Source of the DNA: Oscheius tipulae
Taxonomy: Eukaryota; Nematoda; Chromadorea; Rhabditida; Rhabditidae
DNA length: 64,000 nucleotides
NCBI GenBank assembly: GCA_037178975.1
Contig: JASJZH010000006.1
Location: 7,750,001-7,814,000, forward strand
Direction of reading: 5' to 3'
The notes under the pieces were generated by a model. That model saw nothing but the letters and a program-made list of their open reading frames with translations, was not told where the DNA came from and searched no databases. The position numbers and the translations under genes were made by a program. Below are positions 1 through 13,037 of the stretch, piece after piece (positions within the stretch are counted from its first letter, which is position 1; every line of letters begins with the position of its first letter).

Positions 1-410
1 ACGTGTCGTTGACCCTTCTTGGATTGGCGTGAATTGCAATCTTTTGAGGTCAGCTGTCCTTTTTCCTCCCCCTTCCCCCTATTAGTTCTCCCACCAGATA
101 GCCGTGAAGTCAGGCAGATTGAGAATGTGTCGACCTCTACACCGCGTTCTTTTGTTGTTTTATAGTAGATATCTAACACGCAGACCCCCCGAGGGTCACT
201 TTCTCTCTCAGTTCACTATCGCTATCATCTTGGCCAGTTTTCGATGGTTTCTTATTGTCTCTCGCCTTCCTAGCGACCTAATTCGGAGTTCACAAGCCGT
301 AGCAGCCACTCACTTTCCCCGATGTCCGCTAACTTAGGTGCTATGTGATTTCACTTCTCGGTGCACTTTTCCCTCTTTTTCTTCGCGGATCATCCTAATG
401 TGTTTCAGAG
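1..410. other. 5' flank, no gene recognised
   Basis: No coding pattern, RNA gene or repeat was recognised here. It lies directly upstream of the secreted protein that begins at 411, and a pyrimidine-rich stretch ending in TTTCAG immediately precedes that start codon. This could be a splice or trans-splice acceptor next to the ATG. Confidence 0.4.
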
Positions 411-3400
411 ATGAGGGTGGTCTGGCTAGCAGTAGCTATAACGTTATGTCATGCACAGTTTGAGTTCTTCAGCAGACCTTCCTATGAGGATAGTTATAAT
501 ATGGTTTCCGACGCCGTGGGAGTTAGAGATGCCATTGGAGCATGGGGCAAGGTTCTGAGGAACTTGGCCTATAGAAACGTCCGGCCTCAGTACGTCTGTA
601 ATTTTTTGGTTATATCACTTATCTCTTAGAGTTCAACAAAATCTGCGAGAGTACACCGTACAACCATCTCACGTGGATATTAATGTTTTGAAAACTATTC
701 CTAAAAGCAATGGCGAGATTATTAATGGAAAGTTGCTCAACATTCTTTTGCCCAGGTAACTTTGAGTGAATAGAGAGCAAATCTGGAATAGAATTCGTGG
801 TCAGCCTGCCTTTTCTACGACTACTTTGGCAACAACGACTACAACAGCTTTGACCACCGCTTCAACAGCTTCAAGTACTACAGAATCACCATCGACTACT
901 GCTGAAGCAACCACTACTGCAATACTTACAACTGTGAAAAAGGTGGGAAAGACCATGGTATGTATTACTTACAAAAAATTTGAACAAATTCTAGGCTACC
1001 AAAAAGCCTACTACAACCGAGGCGACAACAACCACAGAAGAAATTCTTTTGCCTAAGGAATTCAAAGCCAACGCTGGACCTCAATTCACGGCAGTTTTCA
1101 GAACGGGAGATAAACTGTTGGAGGATGTGAAGGTAGGAGTTGTTCCATAATTTGTCTATTGTGGCTTAGAAGGCTGAAATAGTGGATACCGACTTTAATG
1201 GAGACAATGTGGTTATTTCTACCACCACCGACAAGAAAGAAGATGCTACTGTTCCTCCCAAGCTAATTACCAAGAAAACAACACCCGAAACTACAAAACT
1301 AGTGGAGATAAAAAAGACTGAGCAAATTAAACCGAAGAAGGACGAAGTCACGACTATTGTTGCCTCCAAAATGGATAAGGAAGAGATTATGATAAAGAAT
1401 GCGCTACAGCAGAAGGATCTTGACGATGAAGATCATGACAAGACCAAGAAGATAGTTGAAATGACTACAGAAATGACCACTGAAGGATCTGGAGAGGAGG
1501 CCACTGAAACGGCTCTTCTTACAGGAGAAGTTGAATTGACTACTCTCCTCACAACTGAGGCTACTAAGACAACGACCAGGAAACCTACAACGCCAGCACC
1601 CAAAAAGGAAGAGAAGAAGGAAAAGAAGGAAACTGAAAAGAAAGTAACCTCGCCAGTGGTTAAGAAGGAAAAGAGCGTCAATTCGGCCGAAGTGGAAGCC
1701 CAAATCGAGAAGGAAGCTTCTGAGGTAGGAAAAACGGAACAAGACATACCATCTTTTAGATTTTCGACTTGCTCAACAAGCCAAGTAAGGATAAAAGAGA
1801 GGAACTGAGCAGAAAGTTGCTGTTGAACAAACTGCGAGAGTACTTGACGCAGCAAGGTAGTCGAGACTTATGCATAAGAGATGTGAGGTTTCAGAAAAGA
1901 CGACTAAAGCTCCGAAGGTGACAACTCCAGAGCCCAAAACAACTAAGACAGCGAGTTCAACTAAAAAAGTAGTGAAAACTACACCAGTTAAATCGACAAC
2001 CAAGGAATTAGAAGAAACTACTGAGATACCTACGAGCGAAGCTAATTTAACAACAGAAGCTACAACAACTACTGAGAAGCCAAAGGAGACTTTCAGCGTG
2101 AAGAAAAGGTAAGCGTTTCTTCTAAATATGTGACAAAACGTTATAGTCTACTACCTGAGGCCGAAGAAGAAGAACAGAAGCCAGCTTGTAAGTTTTAGTC
2201 ATGTTTTATGAACGTCATAAGTCATTTCTAGTCGTCCAAGAAGATGTTCCTACAACTCCAAAGTCCACTCCTGACACTGGAACAACATTCGTTAGAGCAA
2301 CTAGTGCAGCTCCTGGAACTACTGCCTCTGGTTTTAATGGTCTTGCTGGTCTAAATGTAAGTTCAGATTTTTTCGTATAACTGTGTTCTAGGCTAACGGC
2401 AACACACCTTCGCCAGCTCAACTGACCAACGCCCTCACACCTATTGCCGGCATCTTGGATGGAATCAGTCCGATCCTCGTTCCGTTGTTGGGATCCACTG
2501 GAACGGTTGCACGATCAAGAGTTCGTGAAAATGGCTTCGCTTTCTAACGAAAACTTTAGGCTAGAGGATCGAGAACTTTCGAGCCTACTGGGCGAGATAT
2601 CATGTCGGACAGTCCTGGAGAAAACAGTATTGTCGGCTTTGGAACACAGCTAGCTAGGGAGATTCTGAGTCCGGGAATTTTGAAAAGGGAAAGACAGGTA
2701 TCCGGGAGACGATTAAACTTAATGAGAGTGACCTTCAGGCGAGAGAAAGGGCTATGGACGCCAAAATTGAAGAAACGAAGAGAAGGAGAGAATCCAAGGT
2801 TAATAAACATAAGAACTTTATCATTGTTCACAGTTTTAGTCGTTGATCGCCACGATTCTTGATGCCGCCAGAACTGGGCCTTCATTGGAACTTCCCATAA
2901 TTAATAATCCAAAGCCAAGAAGTCAGGAGCCTGTTCCTCTGCCTCAAACTACTAAATATTTGCCGAAACCGCCTCCAGGATACCAGGGGCCGCTGCCACC
3001 CCTTCCCCCACCTCCTCCTCTTGGATGGGTACCGAGAGGCTACAACGGTCCCATTCCTGACAAGTTTGCCCTGTCACCTGCCTACGGAGAGGCCACCGTC
3101 CAGCCAGGTACGAGTGTGTATTTCTTAATAATCCATTGCTTAGACTGGAAGCAAGATGAATCAGTCGTAAATACACCTTTCAACCCTCCAGTCATCACCA
3201 CACCGACTCCGATTACTAACGATGAAGGCTTCCAGATGGGGCGAAGCGTTGTGAAGACAACTTTCCGAGAGGATTCAGGTTGGGTTCTTTGGAAAGGTAG
3301 AGCATCGAACTTTAGGGGTCCAATTCTCAGGAAATGGCGTCGTTTTTGGGGACAAAATGCCTGAAATGCCAGAAATTTCAATAGCTCCCGTGGACGAAAC

Positions 3401-3580
3401 AGGAGCCTTCCCTCCTTCAGGCTCCGGCGGGTCTGGCAACGGATTTGGAGGTCAGTTCAGTGTTTAATCCTCGACAAAATACCATCCCCAGGTGGCCGAC
3501 AACCCTCAGTTTCATTTGACGAAGTTGAGAAGAAATCAACCCTCGGCTCCTCCTTCCTAACCTCAAGAAAACGGTTATAA
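411..3580 (+). CDS. Secreted Thr-rich, Lys/Glu-rich and Pro-rich protein
   Basis: I do not recognise the family. The first exon (411-589) encodes a signal peptide (MRVVWLAVAITLCHAQ). About a dozen further exons join in frame across introns of about 36-60 bp. Order in the protein: a short N-terminal segment; a mucin-like Thr-rich block (about 790-1060); a long Lys/Glu/Thr block (1170-1730) with repeated TTEATTT-like words; a segment containing NKLREYLTQQ; a second Thr/Lys block (1900-2110); and a Pro-rich C-terminus (about 2890-3110) with a run of prolines and GY motifs. Translation ends at 3578-3580. NLREYTVQ near the N-terminus and NKLREYLTQ near 1830 look like an internal duplication. No enzyme domain is visible. 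The dense Thr clusters would suit O-glycosylation, so a cuticle or extracellular matrix role is inferred. Exon borders around 2500-2560 are uncertain because two donors are possible. Confidence 0.65.
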
Positions 3581-3799
3581 CCTCAATCAAAGAACTTCTC
3601 AACAATGCGTGTCATTTCTAATAATCTAATAATAACAATTCATTCAGCAATTTTTTGTCAGGAATTGATATTAACCAGTACGCAAAGTGAAAACCCAAAG
3701 AAGGCAACCTAAACAAGTACAATACCTAATCTGATGGCACTCTCAATGTCTATTTACAACAAAAGTTGATTCGGATATGCAAGCCTCTGTTCAAGTCAT

Positions 3800-5294
3800 C
3801 TAGAGTCCCTTGTTGCAGTAGACGACCGTCGGTGCGTTAGGGAGCTTCGAGATCTTTTCTCTAAGTTCAGGTTCGAGAGAAGACACGTCGATCGGGGTCA
3901 TCTAAACTGAAATTCCTCTAAAACAAACAAAAAGGGTCACTTGAGGGAAGAGTGCGCATCCGAGAGGAGTCGAAACAGAGAGAATGATGCCACAGAGGAC
4001 GGTCTGAATAGGACCGAAGAGCTGAGGACGAGCCTTGAAATAAGGCTTCTTCTCCAACAAGGTGACAATGACCGGAATCAGACCTTAGCATGAACATAAA
4101 ATGAGGAATTGTTCAATTTACCGAAAGTAGGAGCAGCCATTCCAATCCTGGAGATTATGACTTGAGTGATGGCGGATTGGGCAACACTCTTTGACTGTCC
4201 AAGCTTGTTTCCATTAGCATCGACGATGTCGATACCGTCTGTCAGTTCTCTAAAAGTCAAATTCTGTTTCTCGTCTAGATTCGAATTTCATCCTTACTAG
4301 TTCGAAGGTTTTGGCGTTTGCTCACTAGAATATGAACACGCCACTCTGTGCAAATTTGGAATATTCTGGGACGTCTACCCCTCTGGCACTAGAGATGCAA
4401 CATATGTTAGGAGTATGCTAGGATAAACGAATTTGACAGCGTCTCTGTGCTAATGAAGAACGCGATAACCCTTGTCAACTAACCGAAGACTGACAGCCTA
4501 TGTTTTTTTTAGTTGTTTTACATGTGGGTAATAGAATTAAGTTATGCTACAGAATGCATATAAAACATAAGCTTACCCCCGTCGCATCATGGGAATATTG
4601 ATAGAGTTAGCCACGCAGACGGCAACGAATGGGACAAGTCTTCCGACAAGAGGAGGGGCTGACTTCACCAGAGCATTGAGTCCCAAAGCCGCCGTCAAGG
4701 CTCCTCCAGTAGCGGCACAATAGGAAGTAAGAAGTTGTGTGACAGATCCGCCGTCTCCGGATCGATTGGTGTAGTTGACAACGGCGTTGAAGGACTGGTT
4801 GAGCCATTGCCAGAAGATGACAGCGGCGGGAGATCTTTCAAATGAAGAGAAAGAAAAAAGAAGACCCTACTTGTAGAAGGTGAGCATACCACCAGTGATT
4901 GCCATATTCATGGGTACTTGAGCAGACATTCTTCCAATGACAAACATTTTTTCTCCGGTAGTCGGATGGAAGGCAGATTCCATGACATGTCTAGCTTTCC
5001 ACAGCTGGTCAAGAGTCAAGTTCTCCGGCACATGCCCGGCTCGGAAAGCGATGTATTGTAAAAGATATCTAAAAAGCCCTACTTGTAGTCACTGACAATT
5101 TTCTTGAAGTTGTCCAGCTGCGAATCGGTGAATCGAAGATTCAGAGGGTTGGTGATGGCAAAAAAGTGCTGAAAATGCTGTAAAATTTAAAAGAAAAGAT
5201 CAACTACCTTGGCTCTACCCTCAAAAGTGTCCTGCGTCCATCTCGGCTGCGATATATCGGGTCTAAGCACTAGACTTCTAACTAATTCCGACAT
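3800..5294 (-). CDS. Sideroflexin (mitochondrial inner-membrane amino-acid transporter family)
   Basis: Sideroflexins are multi-pass mitochondrial proteins; the founding members carry serine into mitochondria for one-carbon metabolism. The start at 5294 opens with [15 protein letters not shown], followed by family blocks in order: [40 protein letters not shown] with [52 protein letters not shown], then [20 protein letters not shown]. The C-terminus ([10 protein letters not shown], then YCNKGL and stop at 3800) is typical. I estimate about 320 residues, the usual length. At least seven exons are separated mostly by short introns; the longest intron is about 0.3 kb (4250-4580). It converges with the upstream secreted-protein gene, with 219 bp between the stops. 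I cannot say which paralogue (SFXN1/2/3/5) is the closest. Confidence 0.92.
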
Positions 5295-8200
5295 ACTTCC
5301 CTGAAGATATGATTTTTAGTCAAGAAGTGTTAAAAGAAGGGTCTGATAAAAAAGGTGAAAGGGTGGCCTAGATTGATTGGCAATCTGGGAGATAAGGCAA
5401 GTCGCAAGAGTGCATTAGAGTGAAAGGTATCCTGGACTCCAAGTGGAACTGAGGCGTGTGCGGCCTTGAAAGTGAAAGCGTGGAGAAAATGACGTAGACG
5501 CCATGCGGAAGAAACATGTGATGGAAAGTACACGCGGTCATGAGCTTCTCCAGAACTGCAAGCCGATCAATACTTAAAAAATGTGGATATGAGAACGACT
5601 TTGAAGCAAACAACCAGCACACGTGAGGGCAGAGACCTCTTGACGGGCGGCAAAAGTGCGCCAAATGTCGCAGTCATGTTTGTTCCAGACAATTTGTTAC
5701 AAACATGAAATTACCCCCTTCCGATAAAATTCGTGTCTTCTCACCAGCTTATCACAGATAAAATCACCTATATGAGGTGCGTAGAGCGACAAAAAGGTTG
5801 CCAAGGTTAGCGGTTGCGCACCGAAGGCAGAAAATGCGACAGGTTTGTGATTAAGACTGTGACTCGCGTAGAAAATGACTACCACATCTTCCTTTTCTTT
5901 TCCTCAAATTTACAAGATCCTGTGAAGTACGAAGAGGGCAAAAATAGGTCACACGTTTTAAAAAGATAGGGTAAATCGTCGCACGCGGCTGCCGTACGCG
6001 GCTCGTATGTTTTGGCGATGGGCCAAGCTAACTAGTCGATACTAATGCACAATGTGCTCATTCACCATATCATATTTTTTTTTTTGGAAATCTCGCGTAA
6101 AATCAGAATAGTTTGCTCCTCCTAAATATTTTTAGATTAATTTTAATCTATTTTTGGCTGTTTATTACTTCTTTTGGATAGTGTTGTTCAAGTTGACGAA
6201 AATCTTGGCGCAATCGCGTCTAGTTGACTGCAAATCATATTCGAAAAAGTCCACGAGCTAGCCAGTATCGTTCAATTCTTTTTGGTTTATTCTAGCCTCA
6301 GAAGAAAACAGATTTTCAATACCTCCGGGCTTTGTGGGTGAGGGACGCGCCACCAAATTCGCCACCCGGATCAAGAGACGAGTTGATCGATCCTCTAAGC
6401 TGCCTTGTTTGCTCGCGCTTGTACTGCGCCACTGTGCGTCGCTTTGCTGGCCACTCAAACATCTTCAACATTTCCTTTTGTATGTCCGCGCACGGGGCCA
6501 ATTGGTCAACCTGTAAGTTTCGACCCCTTCTCGTTCAGTCGGTCTGTCGTTCAGAGTGACGTTTTCGTCTCTGATTGAATTTCCATAAAGTTAGATTTGT
6601 CACCTTAAGAGTCTGTTTAGCTTTTCTCCCCTGATGTTTATGATTGACTCACCGTAGAGTGTTTCCACATCACAAGGCCTGTCCATCCTTCCGTTGAAAG
6701 AAAAATACCTCTTTGCGAGTCTCTCTTTGGTCAGTGTTTTCCATTTTTTTGTTCGTAAATCGTTTGAGAGAACGCCAGCCTTGGTTCTCATTTTTTTGGG
6801 AGCTATCAGTTTCATTGAAGACAGACTATAAATCTCTCGGGGTTTCTGCTCCAGTTTGGCCAACAATTGGAACCATTGTACAGCCGTTCGCGACTCTTTT
6901 TATGACTAAGAAAGTGGTCGAAGTAGTTCTACTTTTTCCAAAATTTTCGGCCTCTTCGCCTGTTCAAATTTGTGAGTCCAGGCGGGCTGACCTTCCCTCT
7001 CTTAAGAGTCTTTTTACTCAGTTTGAACGTACTGTCATGAGGTGCAGATTCCACATTTTGAGTGACCTGAATGGTATGCCAAGGTGGGTAGCGTGAGGGT
7101 GTCATTTAGCCATATTGTCAATAACCTCCTCTCTCGTCGCCCTACGGTTCCGGCTGCACTAATTGCGTTCGACCACATAGGGCTGAGGGCATATGTGTAC
7201 AGAACTATAATCAATTACCAGCCGTCCCTTATTCTTGACAACAGGTGTCTTCTTGAATAGTTCAAGTTACTAGGTTTCACGCAAAGTTGACTTGTCAACT
7301 AAACTGACATGCCAGGTTTTGCAAACTTTTCTCGTGGCGACGCACGGACGGACACCGTTGCGCTTTAGTAGGAGAGAGATGTCAATTGTGAGCCATTCAA
7401 CAGGAGACATCAAAAATTTATGAGCTGCCAGATCCGCGCCGCATACAAATGCGTAGGGATTGCGCTCCAAAAAATGAAGCGCACACCCGTTCTCTTTCCC
7501 GCCTTTTCATTGCTGTAAACCTCCAGGCCCAACCCCAGGAGGTCTTCATGCAGAGAGTGACACTCTCGCTCTTGCCTCTGGTCCGTTTCTTACCTTTGCT
7601 TACACCTCCCGGCGAGATTGCCCGGAGTCGCGAAAAAAGCTACCGGCCACCTTTGTGTCTTCGTTTGTGGAGTGTCGCCCATCTCCGCAGGTGTGTTTGA
7701 ACGTTCCCCCTACTGCAGCCCCTCACCATGGCACCATTTGGCGGCAATAAATCCTCTATACAAGCGTACATATTGATAGCCGGCGTCAATTTCCTCCTGG
7801 GAATAGCAGAATCCTAGTTTTTCTATCAGTCATGTTATTCGCATCACGTTTTTGCTGAAAGCCTTTCTGGTCAGCTGGAGTTGGAGTGTTTCTCAGGCTC
7901 TCCCCACTCACGTTTCCCGGAACTGTTTGCTTTGTTAGCTTTCTCGATCGTCAACTAAGCCCTGGAGACTTCATGCAATGCCAGACTATTGGAATTGTCT
8001 GGACCACCTTTGGCATGGACGACAATGCACATATGTAACATTGATCCTTTTTCGGCAACCTGTTTTCTGCCACGAAGATATGTGTGAGATAATAGCCTGT
8101 CTCTCTTTCTAACACAACAGCTAATCCTAAGGAACTTTCCACGGCGACATGATTCGTCGAGGAAGTTTTTCTTTAAAACTTATTGTTTTACCTTCCAGTC

Positions 8201-8940
8201 CCCTGTTAATCCACCAGACCCCATGACCTCGTAAACCAATGTAATGGTCGTAACAATAGAGCATGCGCTCCTTCAATCCAGATGGCAACATACTCCTACA
8301 TAAATTTTTTGTCTCCCTCGTTCAATCCAATCCCTTTGTTGTTAAAGCGCCGCCTCGTGTTTGGATCTAATGTCAACTTGTGGCCCTCCAAACACTAGTA
8401 GCATAAATTTCTGATCACTCCACTTTTCAGCGAACTCGCGTCTATTTTCGACGGGAAGAAACCCAAGATGGGCTCGCGTCGGTCTAGTTCGCACTATTTG
8501 CTTGCGGATTAAGCTACTATGTCTACCTTTCCTGTTATTCGAACGCTTCCAGTCTCCTCTTATTAATCTCGTCGCTAGTCTTTTTCATGTAAAGGGCACG
8601 TACAAGTGTGCTCTTCGCCCACTCCACTAGTAGCTGTCAATATTTAGATTCTTGTTCTTGCCCCTGACTTCAAATGGTGACCATAAACGGCCGGCGAAAT
8701 GTCCCCTCATTGTGCTTTCACAGATGTCGAATCCAGTTACCACACGCTCCGAGTGCGGCAAGTTTGCGAACCTATCTATGAATCACAAGAGCAAGCTCTC
8801 GTTATTGGGTGATTTCGGCTCTTTTCATCCAGAGACGGTGCCCTTCAGGGAAGATCCTCCTCCGCCTTAAGCCCACCTTCTCTTACTGATTAGCCCAACT
8901 TTTCAGACTTATGTTTCACCGGTAGCTCTCCTCGCACTCT
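5295..8940. other. Gene-poor interval upstream of ninein-like gene
   Basis: About 3.6 kb lie between the divergent sideroflexin and ninein-like starts. Open frames here are short, have no signal peptide or family motif, and do not join through plausible splice sites. One dispersed repeat copy is recognised (7272-7370). Both neighbouring promoters are presumably here. Small unrecognised exons cannot be excluded. Confidence 0.5.
7272..7370 (+). repeat. Dispersed repeat copy 1 (about 99 bp)
   Basis: This stretch aligns with 54821-54916. They share a 17-base identical core (TGACTTGTCAACTAAAC at 7288-7304 and 54837-54853), a similar left end (AGGTTTC) and a similar right half (CGGAC, TTGCGCT, TAGTA). 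The alignment needs small gaps and many substitutions, so the copies are old. No terminal inverted repeats were seen and the element type is unknown. Confidence 0.55.
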
Positions 8941-11900
8941 ATGACCCTCAACGAACATCAGCTTGATGACGAAAACGCACATGTGCAGGAGCTAAAACGA
9001 GTTTGTTTTTTATCAGTTTTATGGTAACAAGAGCTTATAGCTCTTTCTGTCCAGTAATGTTGACGAAAACAAGTGTCTCAATGCAGCTGGTCTGCAATCA
9101 CTCTTCACGAAGTTAAAACTGGCGGAATATGCCACCGAAATCACAGACAGGGTCCTCTGCGGTCAGATGACCGTCGATTTTGAGGTAGACTGGTCCTAGA
9201 ACAATAAATTAGCCACTATTTCTAGAACTTCAAAGAGAGGTTCGTCTCGTATCTTCCCGAAATTATTGACGTCTCTTCTGGTACCGTCGACACTCTTCTT
9301 GCCAGATCTCAGCAATGTGCACAAAAACTCGGCGTCCGAGATCTACAGCGGTGAGTAGACATTTTTAATTAAAGAGCTGTTTTACACACCATTGTGGTGA
9401 AATAGACTTGTTTTGTTTGGCATAGGACGAATATATGCGAGAACGAGTTCAGCCGCTTATATGCAGAGTTCGCACACACGAGTCCGATAACCTCCCCCGA
9501 TGCGTTTCCTCTATATCGAGAGGTTCGTTTTTTGGCAAACAAACGTCTTTTATTGCACCCAACTTTCGGCAAACAGCGCACTACGACACAACAGATTACT
9601 AGAGTAAATACTGATCTTAATCGCCTTTTTCAGGTTGACAAGGTATGAAACGCGGTTGCTCTGCGAGGGCACAAAGGAGTTAGAACAACTCTCCGTTGTT
9701 GACATCAATCTTCTTTTCGAGCGAGGTTGGTCTTCATTTCCTATCTATTTTCATTGTTTTTATGAGATTCACATTGTTACTTTCAGCAGACACGGAAAAG
9801 AACGGTCGTGTATCAATGCAGCAGTTTCTTGCCCAGTACAGGTTACAAAAAAGACTCAGTGCTGAGGTAATCAACTTAACACAATCTTACTGAAAACATC
9901 CTCATTCAGGTCCACTTTATCGCGGATTCGTACGTCTCATCGCTCAACCTGTTTGAGTCGTTGGATCCAGGCCGCACAGGGTAATAAAGCTCTAAAAAAC
10001 GGTCGATGGACAGTCTTAAAGTCTTGTTCCGAGGCATTATTTTGATCTATAACCATTTCTACAACTCCAAATGAAAACCTTCAGAACTGTCGACAGCCAT
10101 GATCTCATGGAACTCTGGAACAAGGGAGGTCTGCGTATTGACGAGGGCCTCACACTGCTGAAGGTGAGTTCAATATTTGACAACTATTTGATTCGACACT
10201 TACTTGCCCTTTTCCACCAGGCACGCGAGCGATTATCGTTTTCACTCGATCGGAAGTATCGCTTTACCTTTTGATATTACGTGCGCTCGGGAGCACACTT
10301 CATTAGCATCTCCCCAAAATTTACACTGTTTTATAGCGCTGTAATTCTCACAACATAATAGGCGACCTCGAGATGAAGTTTATGCAATAAGAGGGATCTT
10401 TCCAGGACTCTGGACAGCCAATGAGCGGCTCGATAAATGCCATTTATCTGTCAAGTTACCTGGAGAGGGAACTGTCACATTCGACGGCCGAAGCACCGAT
10501 CGCCGTTAGGGTAGCCATCATCTCGTTACATTCCTGCATTGATCATTTACGGTGAGTGGTTTTGATTGATTGTGAAAATGGGTATTTCGTAGATGTAACG
10601 TGAGAGAAGGAGAGTCTCGGGCTGAACACCTACACAGTCAGCTACAGGTGGCCAATCAAAGGAGGCATCTCTTGATAGAAGAGCTTGAACAGAATCAGAC
10701 CACAATCGAGCAGGGCTACGACAAAAGGATACGGTATATTTGATAATGCTTTCTTTTCGTGACAAGAGAACGTTTAGAGAGACAGAAGAACGCTTCCGTG
10801 CTAAGTTGATTCAAATGGAAGACAAGTTTCGGATAGACAAGCGCGAAATACAGAACGACTTGGAACAGGTTATCAATTAGCCCCTTGATGATCAACTGGA
10901 AAAAAAACGTTCAGGTAGAAGAAGAGCTGTCCAGAATGCGGCAACAGGAAGTTTCTTTGAAGAACAAAGTTCAGCTGATGGACAGACAGTCGAAGAGATT
11001 GAATGAAGAAACCCGCGAGCAGCAAGAAACGATTGGGCAACTCGAGCAGCTAAATCGCCAGTTGCGCAATGAACTCAGCAAGGTTTCGTTTATGTAGTAC
11101 GGTTTTTATTGTAAATTCAGGTGATGCAACCGAGGCCAGTTGAAGACAACACCCAGCTGCTCATGTGGAAACAAAAAGTTGATCTCCTCGTTGCCCATAA
11201 CAAGCGTCTTCGCGAAAAGGTTCAAGATCTCGCAGCGTCGCAGAAAAAGAAAAATCGAGCTCTCAGTGACGGAGACGCTCTCAGCTCGAAATGGAGCACC
11301 GCTTTCAAAACCCAGGTAATTTGTAATAGTGACAAACCTGAAGTTACAATTTTAGATCATGATAATTCGAAAACGGCGCTCAACTCGTGGAGATACCTTA
11401 TCCGAGCTGGACAGTGAACCCGAGTCCATTTTTGTACGACATCGTAAGCGAAGGTTGCTGAAACGGCGAGACAGGAAAAAGCGGCACGACGCGGTAGCTA
11501 AGAGGCTGAAAGGCAATGAATCAGGTAATCGCTAACATATGTGTCTTACAACTTTGTTCCTTTTCAGGCGGAGAATCATCATCCGGTGGAAATGGTCTCC
11601 AAGATCAGTTTGCTCAGAAGATGGAAGAGCAGCTACAGAGATTGAAAGAAGATCACAAGAAAGAGTTAGGCATGGTCAGACAGACAGCAAGCAGAACCAT
11701 GGCTGATGCCTTAAACGAACAAGAGAAGCAGCTTTCTACCAGGTAAATCGTTGTTTTTCCCGTTTCACAAAGTAACATAAGGTTTGAACGCGAGAGAAAG
11801 ACGTTCGAGGGCCGCGTTGTCAACGAGAAGAATAATCTGGAACGGCAATTCGCTGAGGAGAAGATGAAGTTGATGAACAGACTACAAGAAGACTTTGACA

Positions 11901-13037
11901 CTGAATTGAAGAGGATCGCCTCGATGGTCAACAGACCTGAAAACGCTGCTACCGTCGAGCAATACAAGCGACAAATCAAGATCCTTGAGTCGAACTTGGA
12001 GGGACAGAAGAACGGATACGAGAAGAGGCTCACAGAGCTTCGCGAAAAGTACCGAAACACTGTTCGGGCACAGACCAGCTCCTATATCATCGACAAGAAC
12101 ACGACTAATTTTATCTCCCTCATCGAAAAGTATAGGTAACCATCAAAAACTTCTGTTTTCTACATGTTTCAACAGAAACACCGGCCTACCAACATCTCTT
12201 GAGCCATATACTACCTCCAGATCCTCACTAGGTGTTGAAAAGCGACCAGCTACTACCACTCACATGTTCCAAAGAGTGAGTTTTATCCTTTTTTTTGACT
12301 TTGTTTTACCATCACTCTTTAGTTAAGCACCTCATTCACTAGTGAATAACAGTAAGTTGTTGGCAGCTTCTCGTGATGTTGTTGTGCTGCTTCTTTTCTT
12401 TGATTTGACCTTTTTAAGCTTTTCTTCTGTATGAATCTAGTCTTTTTCAGTCTCTCTCATCCATGTCACCTCGCTGTGAAAAGTGCGACATCACGGAAGC
12501 CAGACTACGAGAAGTTTACCATACTTTGGTAGGAGACAAGTCCGTGGTGGAGAGTGGAATTGAAGATATTGGATCCAGTGCTGGTAGTCAGTCTGATGTA
12601 AACTTTAAACATTTTGCAAAGCACGCGTTTACATTTAAGGACAAGCCAGCTTTGAAAAGAGAACTACGAAAACTGAAAGGGAGGCTTGATGCGTCTACTG
12701 AGAAGGTAACAGAGCTTCGAGTGCTCCTGGCCATGTACAATTCGCCCCGTGATGGCTCAAAGAGCTCCCGATCAGTAAACTGGATGCTCAATGGAGACCG
12801 AGATTATAAAAGGTAACTATTCTCGCTTTCATTCCCTTATTTAATTGTAGACAGTCCACAAAATGGTCCGACATGGCAGGTACCGTGGAGAGATTAGAAT
12901 CGGAAAAGCTGCTCCTGGAAGCCAGGCTGTCGGAATCGCAGGCGTTGATCAAGAATCTTGTTGATCAGTACAAGACACAACTCGACGAGTCTCAGCGTCT
13001 CAGCTCCCTCCTTAAAGATGTACATTCTACCAACTAG
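8941..13037 (+). CDS. Ninein-like centrosomal protein (EF-hand plus coiled coil)
   Basis: Ninein and ninein-like proteins anchor microtubule minus ends at centrosomes and other organising centres. The N-terminal 70-80 residues align in layout with the first EF-hand pair of ninein: ELKRLFLSSNVDENKCLNAAGLQSLF, then CGQMTVDFENFKERFVSYLPE. A second EF-hand region lies at about 9700-10180 (LFERADTEKNGRVSMQQFL and LFESLDPGRTG). From about 10600 the protein is a long charged coiled coil (AEHLHSQLQVANQRRHLL, EELSRMRQQEVSLKNKV), broken by a Lys/Arg segment near 11440-11500 (RHRKRRLLKRRDRKKRHD) and a Ser/Gly stretch. The C-terminal exons contain SPRCEKCDITEARLREVY and a final coiled coil, with the stop at 13035-13037. 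About 20 exons have introns of 40-60 bp; one intron (12270-12450) is longer. Family assignment rests on domain order and the N-terminal match; other EF-hand/coiled-coil centrosomal families remain possible. Confidence 0.75.
12334..12347. repeat. 14-bp perfect palindrome in a ninein-like intron
   Basis: ATTCACTAGTGAAT is a perfect palindrome within the longest intron of the upper-strand coiled-coil gene. It could be a protein binding site or chance; nothing else supports a function. Confidence 0.4.
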
